Source of the DNA: Atopsyche davidsoni
Taxonomy: Eukaryota > Arthropoda > Insecta > Trichoptera > Hydrobiosidae
Assembly (NCBI GenBank): GCA_022113835.1
Contig: JAILWY010000028.1
Coordinates: forward strand, 1,178,001-1,242,000
Length of the DNA stretch: 64,000 nucleotides
Direction of reading: 5' to 3'
The notes below the pieces were generated by a model. That model saw nothing but the letters and a program-made list of their open reading frames with translations, made no database searches and was not told the DNA's origin. Shown here piece by piece: positions 37,439 through 49,333 of the stretch. The stretch's first letter is position 1. Each line of letters begins with the position of its first letter. A program made the position numbers and the translations under genes.

Positions 37439-39352
37439 ATGAGCGAAAAAGAAATCCACGTTATCTTGGAGGATTGGTTGCGTAAAATGAACTATCCTAA
37501 AGAAAATTTTCCTACTGAGGAGGAACTCAAAACAGTCTGCGTCGGACAGTTGAGCAACTTCTGGAAAGAAGCCATCGAAAGAACTAAACCGAAGAATCAA
37601 GTAAGACACATGAGAGAAAATATATTCGTCAAGTCGATAAGGGACTATGAGAAAGCTGAAAATACATCACGAGCCAAACTTGGTCAGGTACTGCCTCCCC
37701 AAATTCTTCAGTGCCAGAAAAGTCGAGACGGTATTCAGAAGAAGATTTACGAGCTACGTCAAGCAGCAGAAGAAACAAATCGGCTTCTAGCATCTGCAAC
37801 TCTAAAGACCAAAACCAAGTACTCTGAACTGCATCGTACTAAAGAAGAACTGCAGCAGGTGCGTCGGGAAGTGCACCTTATCCGTGAGACTACTCATCAG
37901 CTGAAGGATGATGATAAGCACAGCGATGAAATTATTCATACACTTCAATCTTCCCATCTTCCCACAATCGTACCTGACATACTTACTGGCTCAAAAAGTT
38001 CAGCTTCTAACTTATCAAATGATGCTGTTTTAACCAATGTGGCTGATAATTTACAAAAAGCAAATTCGGAGGATGCGTTAAAAGTGGACACAGCTCTGTC
38101 ACAAGGAGTGAATGTGCGTTGGGACTTCCTATTAAAACGGCGGGAAACAAGCTTAATTGAAGCACAGCAATGTGCAAGTGCAGACATTGTCGTAAAAAAA
38201 AATTGCCCCCAACGACAACGTACACACAATCTGACTGCCCTCAATACTTTACATCTACACCTGGAACTAACTGCTCTTGATAAGCAAAAGCATTACAATG
38301 CTGCTTTCACAAAGCTACAGAAGTTATCCACTGTTCCAGAAAATCATTCTGAACTTTTCAAACTTCAAAGCAAACAAGCAGAATGTGCTGCAAAGCTTCA
38401 GAGCCTCAAAGACAACCTTGACCTTGTGAAAAACACTACCGGAATCCTTGCATCGACGGAGACTCCGCGGAATGATCAATTCCATCAGTCTTTATCAAAA
38501 TTACAAGGAAGCATAGTGGCTCTTTGCACAGCCTTCACCGAAAAAGAGAATGAAATTAAATTTAACATGAAAATGCTTCGTGCCGGTGTGCAGAAAGCTC
38601 AAGATTTGAGACATAGCTTGCTGCGAGCACTTGGACACCCACACGGCAATAAAAGTGACACATCTACCGCATTCTGCAATTCTGTAATGGATGCGTCACA
38701 TATGTCTCGCCATCTCAATATCTCACGACTCATAGCAAGCAATGAGTGTAATCTTGTCGAAGCAGCAAGGCGATTCTCAGAATGTAGCACAAACGAAAAA
38801 ATCTTGAGTGCATCGCAAACTCTCTATGAAGAAATTAATTTTATAAGCAAATTTAATATCGGATTGAATAGAAAGGTTTATTTGGAGAATGGTGAGGTGA
38901 TTCGTATAGATGAGACCGTATCTTCTACAAGTGCGATGGACTCCGACGGAAATATTCCACTGTGGACAGTTTTGAACCCAATGCTTAGCCTGAGTGGGAT
39001 CATAAAATCAAACGAATCTCTCATGAAGTGGCACGAATCTCTCAAGCACACTTATGATTCATTCTCTAAAACAATGGCTGAAATCAATTTAGAAAATAGT
39101 TTTAATCAGTTAAATATGCGTGAAGTTTCACAGAAGAGAATTGATAATATATTAAAGAGTAAGGATAGTTGCGTGTTGCCCCTGGAATCTGTAGAGTGTA
39201 ATATCAAAGCTATAGATGGTCATTTTGAGTTCTTTACGAACTATGATTTAAGAAAGTACATATCTAATGATAGAAAGGTGAACGGCAAGACTTACAAAGA
39301 ACACGAGAGTGATGTGCAGGCAGTGTTACAAGAGATTGCATATCTTAAGTAA
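37439..39352 (+). CDS. HAUS augmin-like complex subunit 5 (Dgt5-like), intronless
   Basis: Probable augmin subunit. Augmin recruits gamma-tubulin to existing spindle microtubules so that new ones branch off. One open frame of 637 aa from ATG (AAAATGAGC), no intron; HAUS5 proteins are close to this length. The N-terminus fits the family: LEDWLRKMNYP...LKTVCVGQLSNFWKEAIE, then VRHMRENIFVKSIRDYE, like the LCLGQ...W...R.VKKIRGNL block of vertebrate HAUS5. The rest is long coiled coil (KKIYELRQAAEETNRLL, TKEELQQVRREVHLIRETT, KLQSLKDNLDLVKNT), as expected. The sequence evolves fast, so the call rests on the N-terminal block, length and coiled coils. Codon use looks ordinary. An intronless form beside multi-exon neighbours could mean an old retrocopy or simple intron loss. 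Confidence 0.72.
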   Translation: MSEKEIHVILEDWLRKMNYPKENFPTEEELKTVCVGQLSNFWKEAIERTKPKNQVRHMRENIFVKSIRDYEKAENTSRAKLGQVLPPQILQCQKSRDGIQKKIYELRQAAEETNRLLASATLKTKTKYSELHRTKEELQQVRREVHLIRETTHQLKDDDKHSDEIIHTLQSSHLPTIVPDILTGSKSSASNLSNDAVLTNVADNLQKANSEDALKVDTALSQGVNVRWDFLLKRRETSLIEAQQCASADIVVKKNCPQRQRTHNLTALNTLHLHLELTALDKQKHYNAAFTKLQKLSTVPENHSELFKLQSKQAECAAKLQSLKDNLDLVKNTTGILASTETPRNDQFHQSLSKLQGSIVALCTAFTEKENEIKFNMKMLRAGVQKAQDLRHSLLRALGHPHGNKSDTSTAFCNSVMDASHMSRHLNISRLIASNECNLVEAARRFSECSTNEKILSASQTLYEEINFISKFNIGLNRKVYLENGEVIRIDETVSSTSAMDSDGNIPLWTVLNPMLSLSGIIKSNESLMKWHESLKHTYDSFSKTMAEINLENSFNQLNMREVSQKRIDNILKSKDSCVLPLESVECNIKAIDGHFEFFTNYDLRKYISNDRKVNGKTYKEHESDVQAVLQEIAYLK

Positions 39353-40006
39353 ATGCTGGAAATTTTGCTTATATATGTTTTACTTCAACGTATCTCCGTT
39401 ATTGCGGTAAACTGGCCAAAATTTACACACAGTCTTCTCAATGTTTACAAGTTTTGATGTCTGCTGTGGTCGTGAGTGTGGTTTTTTTCCTGATTTTACC
39501 CTAAGTAATAAAAGAAGGAATGGAATATTTGAAACAGTTGGAGTTGAGAGTTTCCGAGACCAAGTTTGCTGGGTACCTCTCTGAGTATTGTCAAACCTTG
39601 ACATAGACCCTCAATATTAGTCTACTTTCTCATCTTCTCTAGCCCCTTCTTCGCGGGGTAATCACAAACTGTTGTAATTAACTTCGCAACTGTTTCAGTT
39701 ATTATTTATAGTATAATACATTATTGTCCAAACAAATTATTTTTAAAAAAGAGCAGCAACTTTTGTTATTCATTAACACTAACTAAAGTAATCGTTCGCT
39801 TATTTATGGTGATATAATATATCATATACTTAAAATAATATGCAGGTAAATCTTTTTTTATTATTTTCTATAGCCTTGATTTTATCTATTTTGATTATTT
39901 TATAAGCCTTGTTAATGTTTTAAATAAAACTGTTCAATAGAAAATGCATTTTATTTTCATCACAATTTTACATTCCTTATACTATAGAGTCTAACTCATC
40001 CACTTA
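39353..40006. other. 3' flank, no gene seen
   Basis: AT-rich. It carries the 3' UTR of the HAUS5-like gene; AATAAA occurs near 39924. No coding signal. Confidence 0.55.
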
Positions 40007-40404
40007 ATTACTAATGTGATTAGGCACATTAGTTCATATATAGAAAATGATTCAAAGAAACTCTCAGAAAAATATCATCGTGATTTGTGTGGGATTTTAA
40101 CCCACATCTCCTGGTTTACATGACCGGTGTACGAACCCTTGTACTAACAAATCACTTCCGTTTATCGAGAATTTTTAACAATCATACTCTACATATGAAT
40201 CAATGTGCCCAGGCCAATCAATATTTAGTGATTTGCAAGCACTGGACTTTTTTGAACAAAGTAACAAGTGAAGCGATTTTAGTCCCATCTGGACATTATT
40301 TTTAAAATCTATTGATTTAGCCAAGACGCGCACCTCATATGTATATCTATTTTCTTTAAATCATCTTCTATATATGAACTAATGTGCCTAATCATATTAG
40401 TAAT
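40007..40404. mobile_element. 398-bp MITE with about 50-bp inverted ends and a tRNA-like inside
   Basis: The left end is ATTACTAATGTGATTAGGCA followed by CATTAGTTCATATATAGAA. The reverse complement of the right end is ATTACTAATATGATTAGGCA followed by the same text, with a few changes. The inside, read on the minus strand, has GTTAGTACAAGGGTTCGT...GTGGGTTAAAATCCCAC, which resembles a tRNA T-arm (a GTGGG/CCCAC stem around a 7-base loop). No protein frame. Confidence 0.75.
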
Positions 40405-41820
40405 AATACAATAAACCCGTAATTGGTAATAAATACGCATCTGATTGACCAATCCATAAATAGATATATCATCCACTTACTTCACCTGGGCAAAGAAGGT
40501 TTCCATGGTTGGTATTTTATTTTATCCATATCTTATTATATCTGTGCTCTTTGTTTATCTTTCATGTCTCATTAAATAAACTTTAGAATGTATTGTGACT
40601 TTTTACAAAATAAAATGATTATATTTTATTATATATAATAATAAATTATTATATATAAGAAACACTCAGACTATACATTGTGCTGGTTGTGAATGCTTTT
40701 TTATTGACTATTTAATAATTCATTTTGATAATCAATGGTTTCCATCTTCTCTAAGTTAAATGGACTCTAGAAATATTTGTATGTCCTAATAAAACAATAA
40801 TACTTTCAAGTCGTCAAATATTTATCTGACACAAGTACATCGGTAAAACACTTACATAAAATGATCCGAATTCTCCATCAGGTGCAGAACCATGGTAATT
40901 GGATGAATCATGACACCAGGCCAGGATAGATTCAAATCCTATGTAACTTAAATGTATTTGTTTTATATTTATTATAGCATTTTTAGTAACAAGACCTGGT
41001 TTTCACACTGGTATTACAACTGAATAGTTAAATTAAAAAAGAATATGACATTCCAAATAAGCTGTTGTCAAATACTCATTAGCGGTATTGTGGTTAAAAT
41101 AAACCCATCAACTAAAAAGGTAAAATCATTCTTGACATTTCTTATTTATATAATTGAATAGCCCAACTATTTTTGTATTCATTTTTTATATATCTATCTA
41201 ACCACAAATCAAATACTTTTGCATATATAAGTTACCGCTATTTTATCAGGTTTGATTTATTTTATTAGTAACTATAAACGTCTTTGTCTGATATTCAAAA
41301 TATTTATGATCTTTGGGAACTCGTGTTAATGAAACTACATTTATACTAATTCAATTGCGATAGTAACTTTTATAATTGTTATCTGATAGAAAATCGTTTT
41401 TCATGTGTTGAAATGTAGCTAATGAAATTACAAAAACTTTAAATTGATTCTTTATCATTTTAACAATCTTCAATGTTATTAAAAATCTAATTATTAAATA
41501 TTTTTCACCTTGTTTGTACAAGGTGTTTTGTGAAACTAGCTGTGCTACAATTTGTCAATTAAATAACACGATTGATATTAAAAACCGAACTATCAATAAG
41601 ATCGAGAAGCAATTTTAATTTCCTCCTTTATTATTGGTTATTTTATTATTAAAAATCAGATGACAGAATTTTAGACATATTTCCATAGACAGAGAGCTTT
41701 TTTGGAGTATTTTGAACTTTTTAAATACAGCGCATTATTTTATAAAATATATATGCGAGATGTTTTATGGCTTAGTAATCGGTCTTTTGAAACTTTTGCC
41801 CAAATGATTTAATATCCCGA
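40405..41820. other. AT-rich spacer, no gene seen
   Basis: No open frame of note. A minor B-box-like word, AGATTCAAATCCT, lies near 40928. Confidence 0.55.
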
Positions 41821-41839
41821 TAAACAGTGAGGCATTTAT

Positions 41840-42204
41840 CAAGTGGCAACACTGACAAGTCCTCGTCGCCAATATGGCAGCGCTGTCAAAAGTCATCTGA
41901 TGCGCGAGGGACTTGTCAAAAAGTGGTCCGATGTGGACGCGCCGCGTGCGACGATAACCCCACCAGGACCGAGCTTTAAATCAAAATACAACAAATAAAG
42001 AGTGCTCCTTCAAATTATCGTCTCGCCGATGTCGAAAATCGAGCAAATACCAACAAAAACACCGCAATAATCTCCCTTCTGCGAGACGCGAGAAATTAAA
42101 AAAAAAAAAACACTGGAAAAAAAGTTTAGTGCGCCTCACACGATCGTGTATTGTTTTCTTTTTTCACTTCGGATACTTTGACAACTATAAAACGATGGAT
42201 CTAG
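41840..42204 (+). promoter_or_regulatory. Promoter, 5' UTR and first coding exon (ATGGATCTAG) of pantothenate kinase, isoform 1
   Basis: A GC-richer stretch (CGCGCCGCGTGCGACG near 41939) within AT-rich DNA leads to ACGATGGATCTAG and the donor GTGAGA at 42205. The coding part is ATG GAT CTA G (42195-42204), phase 1. It joins in phase only to the exon at 56029 (CG ATG CCG TGG), giving [16 protein letters not shown]. Joining it to the exon at 54199 gives an early TGA. No other plus-strand gene lies between, so assignment to pantothenate kinase is likely but inferred. Confidence 0.6.
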
Positions 42205-42999
42205 GTGAGATTTTTACAGTTTTGTTTGTCTATATTTTTAAAATTGTGATAATCATTTCAATGTTTTTCATTGATGTTTATAATGGTTTGTACCAGGAGA
42301 GATGTTTGCACCTTGCATGTTGGACATTGCGCTCTGGATGTTCCTACTAATTTGATTTTTCGTATTATTTATCTGAACTGTGAAATTTATACTTCATAGT
42401 TCTTTGAAAATTCTAATTAAAATAATAAAAATATATTATTTATGTTACATATACAAAACATGCACAATTAGATAATAATATTATTTAATAATATCAGTGA
42501 TAAAATTCGTTGGTATTTTTCTTATATTAAAAAATATATGTAAACAAATTCAGCTGATAATTGAAAAAAATCAGTAATACCTAATTATTGCAGGTTTATT
42601 TTATAGTATTCTGACAGCTGAAAAATGTTACCCTGAATCTGTTGCCATGTAAATTTAAGTAAACATTTTTAGTTATTAAAAAGCCTAATTCTACTTTCCT
42701 TGTATGCACTAGAGAAATTGATGTTGCTACTTTCATCAATAGTTGAAATCATAAATAATTTTGATTATTTTCACGACAAATTATGATCTTAATTATAAAA
42801 AGAAAAATTATATTCAATTGTTAAAATTATGATATACACCCACGGTATTTTGAAGTCTTAATTTTCCAAGTATCCACCAAGTTTCAACAAAACATGTTAT
42901 AATTTTACTGTCACATCCTAAAGACTTGTTTTATATTTGTCTCCCCAGTGAAAGACATCCGATTTGTATATTATAGGAATGTCTAAAATCACACTCTTC

Positions 43000-43024
43000 T
43001 GTAAAGGTAGAAGATCGCAAGGGG
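43000..43024 (+). repeat. Short dispersed repeat
   Basis: TGTAAAGGTAGAAGATCGCA plus AGGG is nearly identical to 33182-33205 (TGTAAAAGTAGAAGATCGCA plus AGGG). A weaker reverse match is near 1656 (TTGCGATCTT). Probably parts of a SINE or MITE family. Confidence 0.4.
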
Positions 43025-44159
43025 AAGGCAAACTGTATAAACTATTTAGTGTATATTGTGGAAGACCCGAAACTTGAGTGCACCAACTGCTGAAATCATC
43101 TTTCGTTCAATATTAATGTTATCTGTACTATTTATTTACAAAAATGAATAGTTTACAAACAATAAAACACAATTTATCATTAAATAAAATACTGATAAAT
43201 AATTAATAATTTACCATTAAATTAAAAATCATTAACCGTTATTTATTAAAAATTTTGTGCAATAATAATTTTTCCCGTTGTTGACAAAAGGCATTTTTCA
43301 TATGCGTTCGAAGCTATACCGCCTTGTTGATAAGCATTAAACCTTCAAAGACTGCTGTGCGAGATATGTCAGAAGTTTTGACCATGAAAACAGTTTTATT
43401 ATCAAGCATCCTTAGTTATTCCAGAAATTTTAGTATGAAATTTTATACTAGTAATTTTAGAAAACAGTTTAATCTGTCATCCTGAAACCAATTTAATATT
43501 TTTTTTTGTTTCGTGTTCTAATTAGGCTTATATAATAAGGAATTCTTACACAACGTTGTCAACACAATTGTGTCCTGCTATTTTATTTGTTGATACGATT
43601 TTTCAAGAATCATATTGACATTGGCACTGAATGTGATGCGCAGGTTTGATCTTGCTCATAAGCCGCCACTTGTTTAATTGGCTACACTTTTTCAAAGGGT
43701 GTGTATTTTCACTTAGACGATTCATTCAACAAATAAAATATTCCCGTTGAGGTGATTTGAAAAAAAATGATACGGTAGTTGATTTACACATTTAAAAAAT
43801 ATTTTTTTTTTCTCATTACAAATAAATGTGGGAAAATATTCCTTATTATGATTGTGTTGGACCTGACCTTTGACCCCATGCGTGTCATCTGACGCCTTGT
43901 CGGGGTAGCTTCTTTCAATAGTGACGCATACGTTCATTGCGATCGCAACTGATCCGTATAAATATATATTATTACATTACTTCTCATAAATTTAGATTTT
44001 CTGGTCATATTTTTAATATTTTCAATGACCCATTTGATGGCAAATTTTCAGACCTCATTCATTATTTAATAAATATAAGTGATATAAATGTTTGCCTCAT
44101 ATACACTGCGAGCGTAAAGCCAAGTAATAAATGCACCTAAATTGTAATGTTTCCATATG

Positions 44160-44235
44160 TTTAATTTTATTGGTGACAGGTTTTGCCAACCTTTTACGTA
44201 GCATTATCAAATTAAATTTTAGTCACGTCTAGTCA
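44160..44235 (+). repeat. Fold-back element, single arm
   Basis: ATTTTATTGGTGACAGGTTT...CCAACCTTTTACGTAGCATT matches the left arm of the copies at 28.1 and 62.7 kb. No matching right arm was seen nearby. TTAGG occurs twice just downstream (about 44269-44281). Confidence 0.6.
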
Positions 44236-44664
44236 TGACGGTAAAACTTACACGTATTTGATTGGGTTAGGTAAGTTAGGTTGATTTTTTAAACAAAAGC
44301 CACATCCTTACCCTAGACATACTCGGATAAAAGTCCAAGTAATCCACCCTAGAAAAGCAAGGGGCTGCAATTGTATGTTTAGTTAGAAAATTCATAATAC
44401 ATAAGTGGAAGGAAGTGCACTTCAAGAAAAGCTGTCCCAGGTTGGAATGACTCTCAAAAATTATATTTTAAGAATCGGCCGATGTTTAATGTGTGTGGAG
44501 CGTGTCTCTACTGCGAGCAAAAAGCGGTGAAACCACAGACCACATCTCTTCTAAACAGAATCCGTTTTAGAAGCTTTTTATCTTAATTTTTTATATAATC
44601 CTTTTTAACCTAGGATAATTCAAATACATATCAAAAAGCACAAATCAATATATTTATATATATA

Positions 44665-45833
44665 CGAGGGCGGTCCGATAAGTACATAGCCTACAAAAGA
44701 AAAACGAAAATTTTGGAAAAGTGGCGATTTATTTCTCAAAATAGTCTCCTTTTAGCTCGATACACTTGACCCAGCGATGCTCCAACTTCTTTAACCCATC
44801 TGAAAAATACGTTTTCTCGAGGTCTGCAAAGTAGGCCTCCGTGGCGGCGATGACCTCCTCATTCGACTTAAATTTCTGCCCGGCGAGTGACTTTTTCAAG
44901 TTTGGAAACAAAAAAAAAAATCGCACGGGGCCAAATCTGGAGAATACGGTGAATGGGGGAGCAGTTCGTAGTGCAAGTCGACCAATTCGGCCGTGGCGAC
45001 GGCGGAGGTGTGAGCACAGGTGTGAAGAGCACTTTTTTCTTCGCCAAATGGGGCCGTTTTTTCTGCAATTCGGCGTCGAATCGGCCCAATAATTCGGCAT
45101 AGTAGAGCCCTGTGACCGTTTTGCTCTTCTCCAGGTAGTCAATGTTGATCACACCTTGTGAATCCCAGAAAACGGTGGCCATCACCTTTCCGGCCGATAG
45201 GACAGTCTTCGCCTTCTTCGGAGCACGTTCGCCGGGTGAAATCCACTGTTTCGACTGTTCCTTGGTCTCTGGTGTGTACCAGTGGATCCTCTGGTGTGTA
45301 TCGTCAAACACTGCTCCGAAGTGGTCTCACGGTTGCGGCACCCATCGCGCCGACAGCTTTCTCATGTCCAAAATTTCATGCAGGATGACCCACGCGGTCT
45401 TTTGAGATGCCTACTGTTTCAGCTATCTCGCGCACCTTTAATCGGCGGTCTGCCAATACGAGATCGTGGATTTTTGTCACGTTATCCTCCGTGGTAGCCA
45501 TTTTCGGGGCACCTGGGCGTGGCTCATCACAACCGACGTCCGACCTCGTTGAAACTCGTTAAACCAATTTTTGACGGTCACCATCGAATGAGAAGAGTCA
45601 CCGTACACAGCATCCAAGCGCTCTTTGATTTCGCTGCGCGATTTCCCTTCCAAAAACAAGAATCGAATCACCGACCGATATTGCTCTTTTTCCATTTTAC
45701 TACAATACGCGTACACGTCCGCTTCCACACGCGGTCAAAACAAAACTACGAGTCTGTACTACACGATAGTAATCTCTCTTGCGATACTAGCACCATCGGG
45801 CGGTGAGGCTAAGTACTTATCGGACCGCCCTCG
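44665..45833 (-). mobile_element. Inactive mariner transposon
   Basis: 1,169 bp between inverted ends that start CGAGGGCGGTCCGATAAGTA on both sides, flanked by TA (44663-44664 and 45834-45835). The transposase is on the minus strand and broken. The N-terminal helix-turn-helix part lies at 45695-45520 (MEKEQYRSVIRFLFLEGKS, VTVKNWFNEFQRGR). A frame break follows near 45525, then a middle piece (about 45320-45030) with the first catalytic Asp (VFWDSQGVINIDYL). A later piece carries SPDLAPCDF-type sequence, then KFKSNEEVIAATEAYFADLE (about 44870-44735). The motif that should hold the second catalytic Asp looks deleted, and a run of A near 44910 shifts the frame. Not mobile by itself. Confidence 0.92.
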
Positions 45834-45839
45834 TATATT

Positions 45840-47280
45840 ATATAAATTTTGCTCGTGACTGATTCGGCACTGGAATCTCTACATACTTCCGAGCTCTAGT
45901 TTTGAACGTTCAAGGTAAATAATTCGGTAATGTAATGAAATCAAACAAGTCTTTTTCGAATAAATAATCAATTATCCAATGCGCCATCAATTTCTCTTTT
46001 TTTTACATCAGAGCGAAATTCGTGTCACGGCGTTGGGTAATGCGTGCAAGGAAAGTTGGTTTTTTAATTTTTTAATTTGTAATATTCACGTCGCTTGCTG
46101 GGTCGAAGTGATCCATCGTCCGACGGCAACTCCACCGCAGAGCATGGGTCGATCATCCCTTAAATTTAAAAAATCCCCTTGTTTAATAAGTGCGTTTTTT
46201 ACGCCAACATTTCTCGACAACTCGCTCTTCGAAAAGATCCTGCGATGACGTGTCAGAGCTGTGGCGGGCCTCAGCGGGCTCTCCTCCTAGGAGAGTCTAG
46301 ATTTTCGGGAATTTTCCACACACCATGATTGTGTTATACGGTTGACTTTTACCAATTTTTTTCATCACAAACGAGATACGCCAAGGCCTCCCTAGACGGT
46401 CTCCAGCCGGTAAACTGCACCACACTCGGGAGTGAGCGTCATTCACGGGACAGCCGCGTCGAAATTGTTAATTTTATTAATTTCACGTTATGTACACGTC
46501 ATACCTAGGCTATCGATTTGCACCCGAAACGACGTTAAAACCTTCTCAACTCGTCGAGACACTCTTAAAGTTAGGTCTCCTAGCTCCGGAAAACTTTTCA
46601 TTTGCGCCACCGTCGCTCCATAGCTGAATGAGAATTTTAATCGGTGGACGCAAGCGTGAAACCGACGGACCTATTCGCTTGTCGAATGTCTAAATATTGT
46701 CCCAATGGGATCAAAATGCGAATTTAATTGGGAATTTAACAATTTATTGTAGTGTCGAGCTCTACTCGGTACGCCTATGGAGCTTATTTTCATTTTGCCC
46801 TACACGCGGTGCCCCCGGTTTAATTTATGGGCATTTTTCAATCGATCGAAGACTTCAGACCTCGGAGTTAATGCATACGTCATTTAATATACGACTATTA
46901 CTAGTGATGGTCATACTCGATCTTCTTCGGTTATCCTGAATAAACATTTTATTTTCCGTAAACCTTTTTTTTGGCATTTCTAGATCCAACATAGAACTCC
47001 AAACTCCAGTCAACTTTCATTTCCCAAAAATAAAATTAATTCAATCCGAATCCAGGATGTACTGGTTTCATGTGTAACACTCCCCCTGCGTTATGAGATT
47101 ACAAGCCTTGTTATCTCAATTAAAAATACTGCAACCCTCCAGCCTTTTTAAAAATATATATTTATCCCTTGCCATCAAGGGGTCTTTTTAACTTTGACCG
47201 GGCCGAGTGCTGAAAATTTTAACCTCCGCAATCTAACGGCGTCTTGTTTTTTTTTTTTTTTTTTAATTTTTTATTATTTA
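45840..47280. other. Intronic stretch, no gene seen
   Basis: Part of the long 5' intron inferred for pantothenate kinase. Scattered C/G-containing sequence (for example around 46230-46640), unlike the AT-rich flanks, but no exon chain or family pattern. Confidence 0.45.
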
Positions 47281-47289
47281 CTATTGTAA

Positions 47290-47631
47290 TATATATTCGA
47301 GAATCGTCGCTCTCACTATTCGCCAGTTAGAATCGATCGATCGTTTATCGTTTTTCGTTTGTCGGCGAGCGAATCGAACGGATCAATCGGTCGTCAGTCG
47401 TCGCTCGTCCCGCGCCGCCGGAGCACTGCCAGGCCAGCCTAGCCCGTGGAATAATACAAATTAAACACATACACATTAAATTATATCACATCATATCATA
47501 ATAAATATGTAAGAGTAGTAAATTTGGGGAATACAGTATAACCGTGCAAGACAAGCAGTATAACTGGATGCAGTGCCGACTCGAGCTGTGCCTTTTATTA
47601 TAGTGTTTTCTTTTTGTTTTGATTTTTACAG
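47290..47631 (+). promoter_or_regulatory. Possible non-coding first exon
   Basis: A CpG-containing stretch (TCGATCGATCGTTTATCG; CGTCGCTCGTCCCGCGCCGC near 47400) is followed by a sequence ending TTTTTACAG and the strong donor GTATGT at 47632. It could be another 5' exon of the downstream kinase. No open frame from it can be joined with certainty. Confidence 0.35.
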
Positions 47632-48189
47632 GTATGTAAAAATGCGTTGTTTTTTATTATTATTATTATTGGATCATTAAATTAGTGTTTTTTTATGTGC
47701 GTTTTCAATGGCATTTATAAGTTACCTAGTTTTAAAAGTATACTTTTGATATACATCAACACATTGTGTAGATATATTATAACTATGATTGTTCCTTGGT
47801 TTAGTTATTGTTCTAGCCACAGTATTACTATATATTTAATGAGATAAATATTAAATATTTTGATTTAACTACGATCATAATTATTTCTTGCAGTGGTATT
47901 TTTCTATATAATATTTAATTAAGTATAATCACTCCGGGGGTTTAATTATATAAATAGAAAAAAATTGGTACGGCATTTTATTTCGGCAGGTCTTGCCTAT
48001 AAAGGCACAATAGTTTTTAAATTATTTTGATATGTATTACAAATGTAAAAATCCGTATAGGCTCTTCATCTATTTATTTTTTATATATATTTTTATACAA
48101 AGTATAAAAATTCACTGCGGGTGATTGTGTTCGTGTGTTTTTTTAGGTCTACGTTTCGGTCGTGTGCTGGAATCGTTTTCAGGGACTCA

Positions 48190-48280
48190 AAAGAATGAAA
48201 TTGAGTTTCTCGAAGGTGGCCCCGGTACCGGGACCGAAACGCGGGAGAGACGCAGCATGACACCCGAGAACGCAGTTTTT
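48190..48280 (+). repeat. Decayed repeat, copy A
   Basis: Holds GGTACCGGGACCGAAACG and, after a short gap, ACACCCGAGAACGCAG. It is similar to copy B at about 52990-53045 (GGTACCGAGACCGAAGCG, ACACCCGAGAACGAAG). The family is unknown; it could be a retroelement fragment. Confidence 0.4.
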
Positions 48281-48282
48281 CT

Positions 48283-49280
48283 TGACAGTCGTACATACCT
48301 GCCTTTGACTACCTGTGCATACCCGCCTTTAACAAGCAATTAAATATTTTTTTCACACGTTGTTTACGAAAGTCTTTTCCCCGTATATCTGCAAATCGAA
48401 CAAAGTAAACACTTTGTTTTTTCCTCGAAATTTTGACACATTCATTTTAAAACAGCCCGTCATATTTGTCAACCGTCGAAACCCGTTCTCGGCAGCGCAA
48501 TCACTCGACCACAGCAGGACGTATTTTTATCGGTCAGGAGTCCACCTCTTGTTAAAGCACTTCGGACGCCTCCAAGAATTAAAGCTGATATTTATTTTGA
48601 TAGAAATCCACCGAGTAAAAAAAATGGTAATAATTCTAAAAAAAAAAAAAAAAATTACTTTATTTTGTATGTTAAAAATTATCTGTTTGATTTTCATTGG
48701 CTGTTAAAATATTATTTATAAAAAGCATCATATTTGGATTTTATAAAAAATTACATTAAAGTGATATGTACTTAGTAATAAGTGATTTACGTTATCTTAT
48801 AGGTTTATTTATATTCAGTGGGCTCATCTGATTTCCTTGTTTTTAGAAATCTATTCGCCACTATTATTATTTTTGTAGCCCTTTAATTAACATAATCTCA
48901 CATTTTATCAGATTATCGTTTCATAAAAATGTACGAATTATAATCTAAAGCTTTACATATAAAAAAAAATACAGTTTGGCTATCTTAGCGATAAGGATAG
49001 GACGTATCTGTGTTATTCGATAATGCGTTCAATATTACAATTTATCTATTCATTTGTCGCATATTTTACAAATTTATTTTTTCTGCATTACCAATTGATT
49101 GCAAATATCTTCAAGGGGCCTTCTCTGTCGACCACGCCGTCGAGGCCGGGAGTGTATTGACGACGCATTGATACATTTTTGCCCGCATAAGGTACGCTAC
49201 TCTGTACGAATACGAGACCGCAAGTGAGCAAGCGTTTGGAAGGATCGCAGGCTACGGCCGTGTCCGGCTCGGTTCGCAGA
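48283..49280. other. Intronic stretch, no gene seen
   Basis: AT-rich with an A run near 48640. Nothing recognised. Confidence 0.45.
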
Positions 49281-49285
49281 ATTTG

Positions 49286-49302
49286 GGTTAGGTTAGGTTA
49301 GG
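49286..49302 (+). repeat. Short TTAGG run
   Basis: GGTTAGGTTAGGTTAGG: three perfect units of the insect telomere repeat. Too short to mean a telomere. Confidence 0.6.
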
Positions 49303-49333
49303 ACTACTTCCCCTTGGAGATTTTATGAAAGGT

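Noticed and set aside
45142..45806. Several plus-strand frames of 70-95 codons
   Set aside because: Antisense of the mariner transposase.
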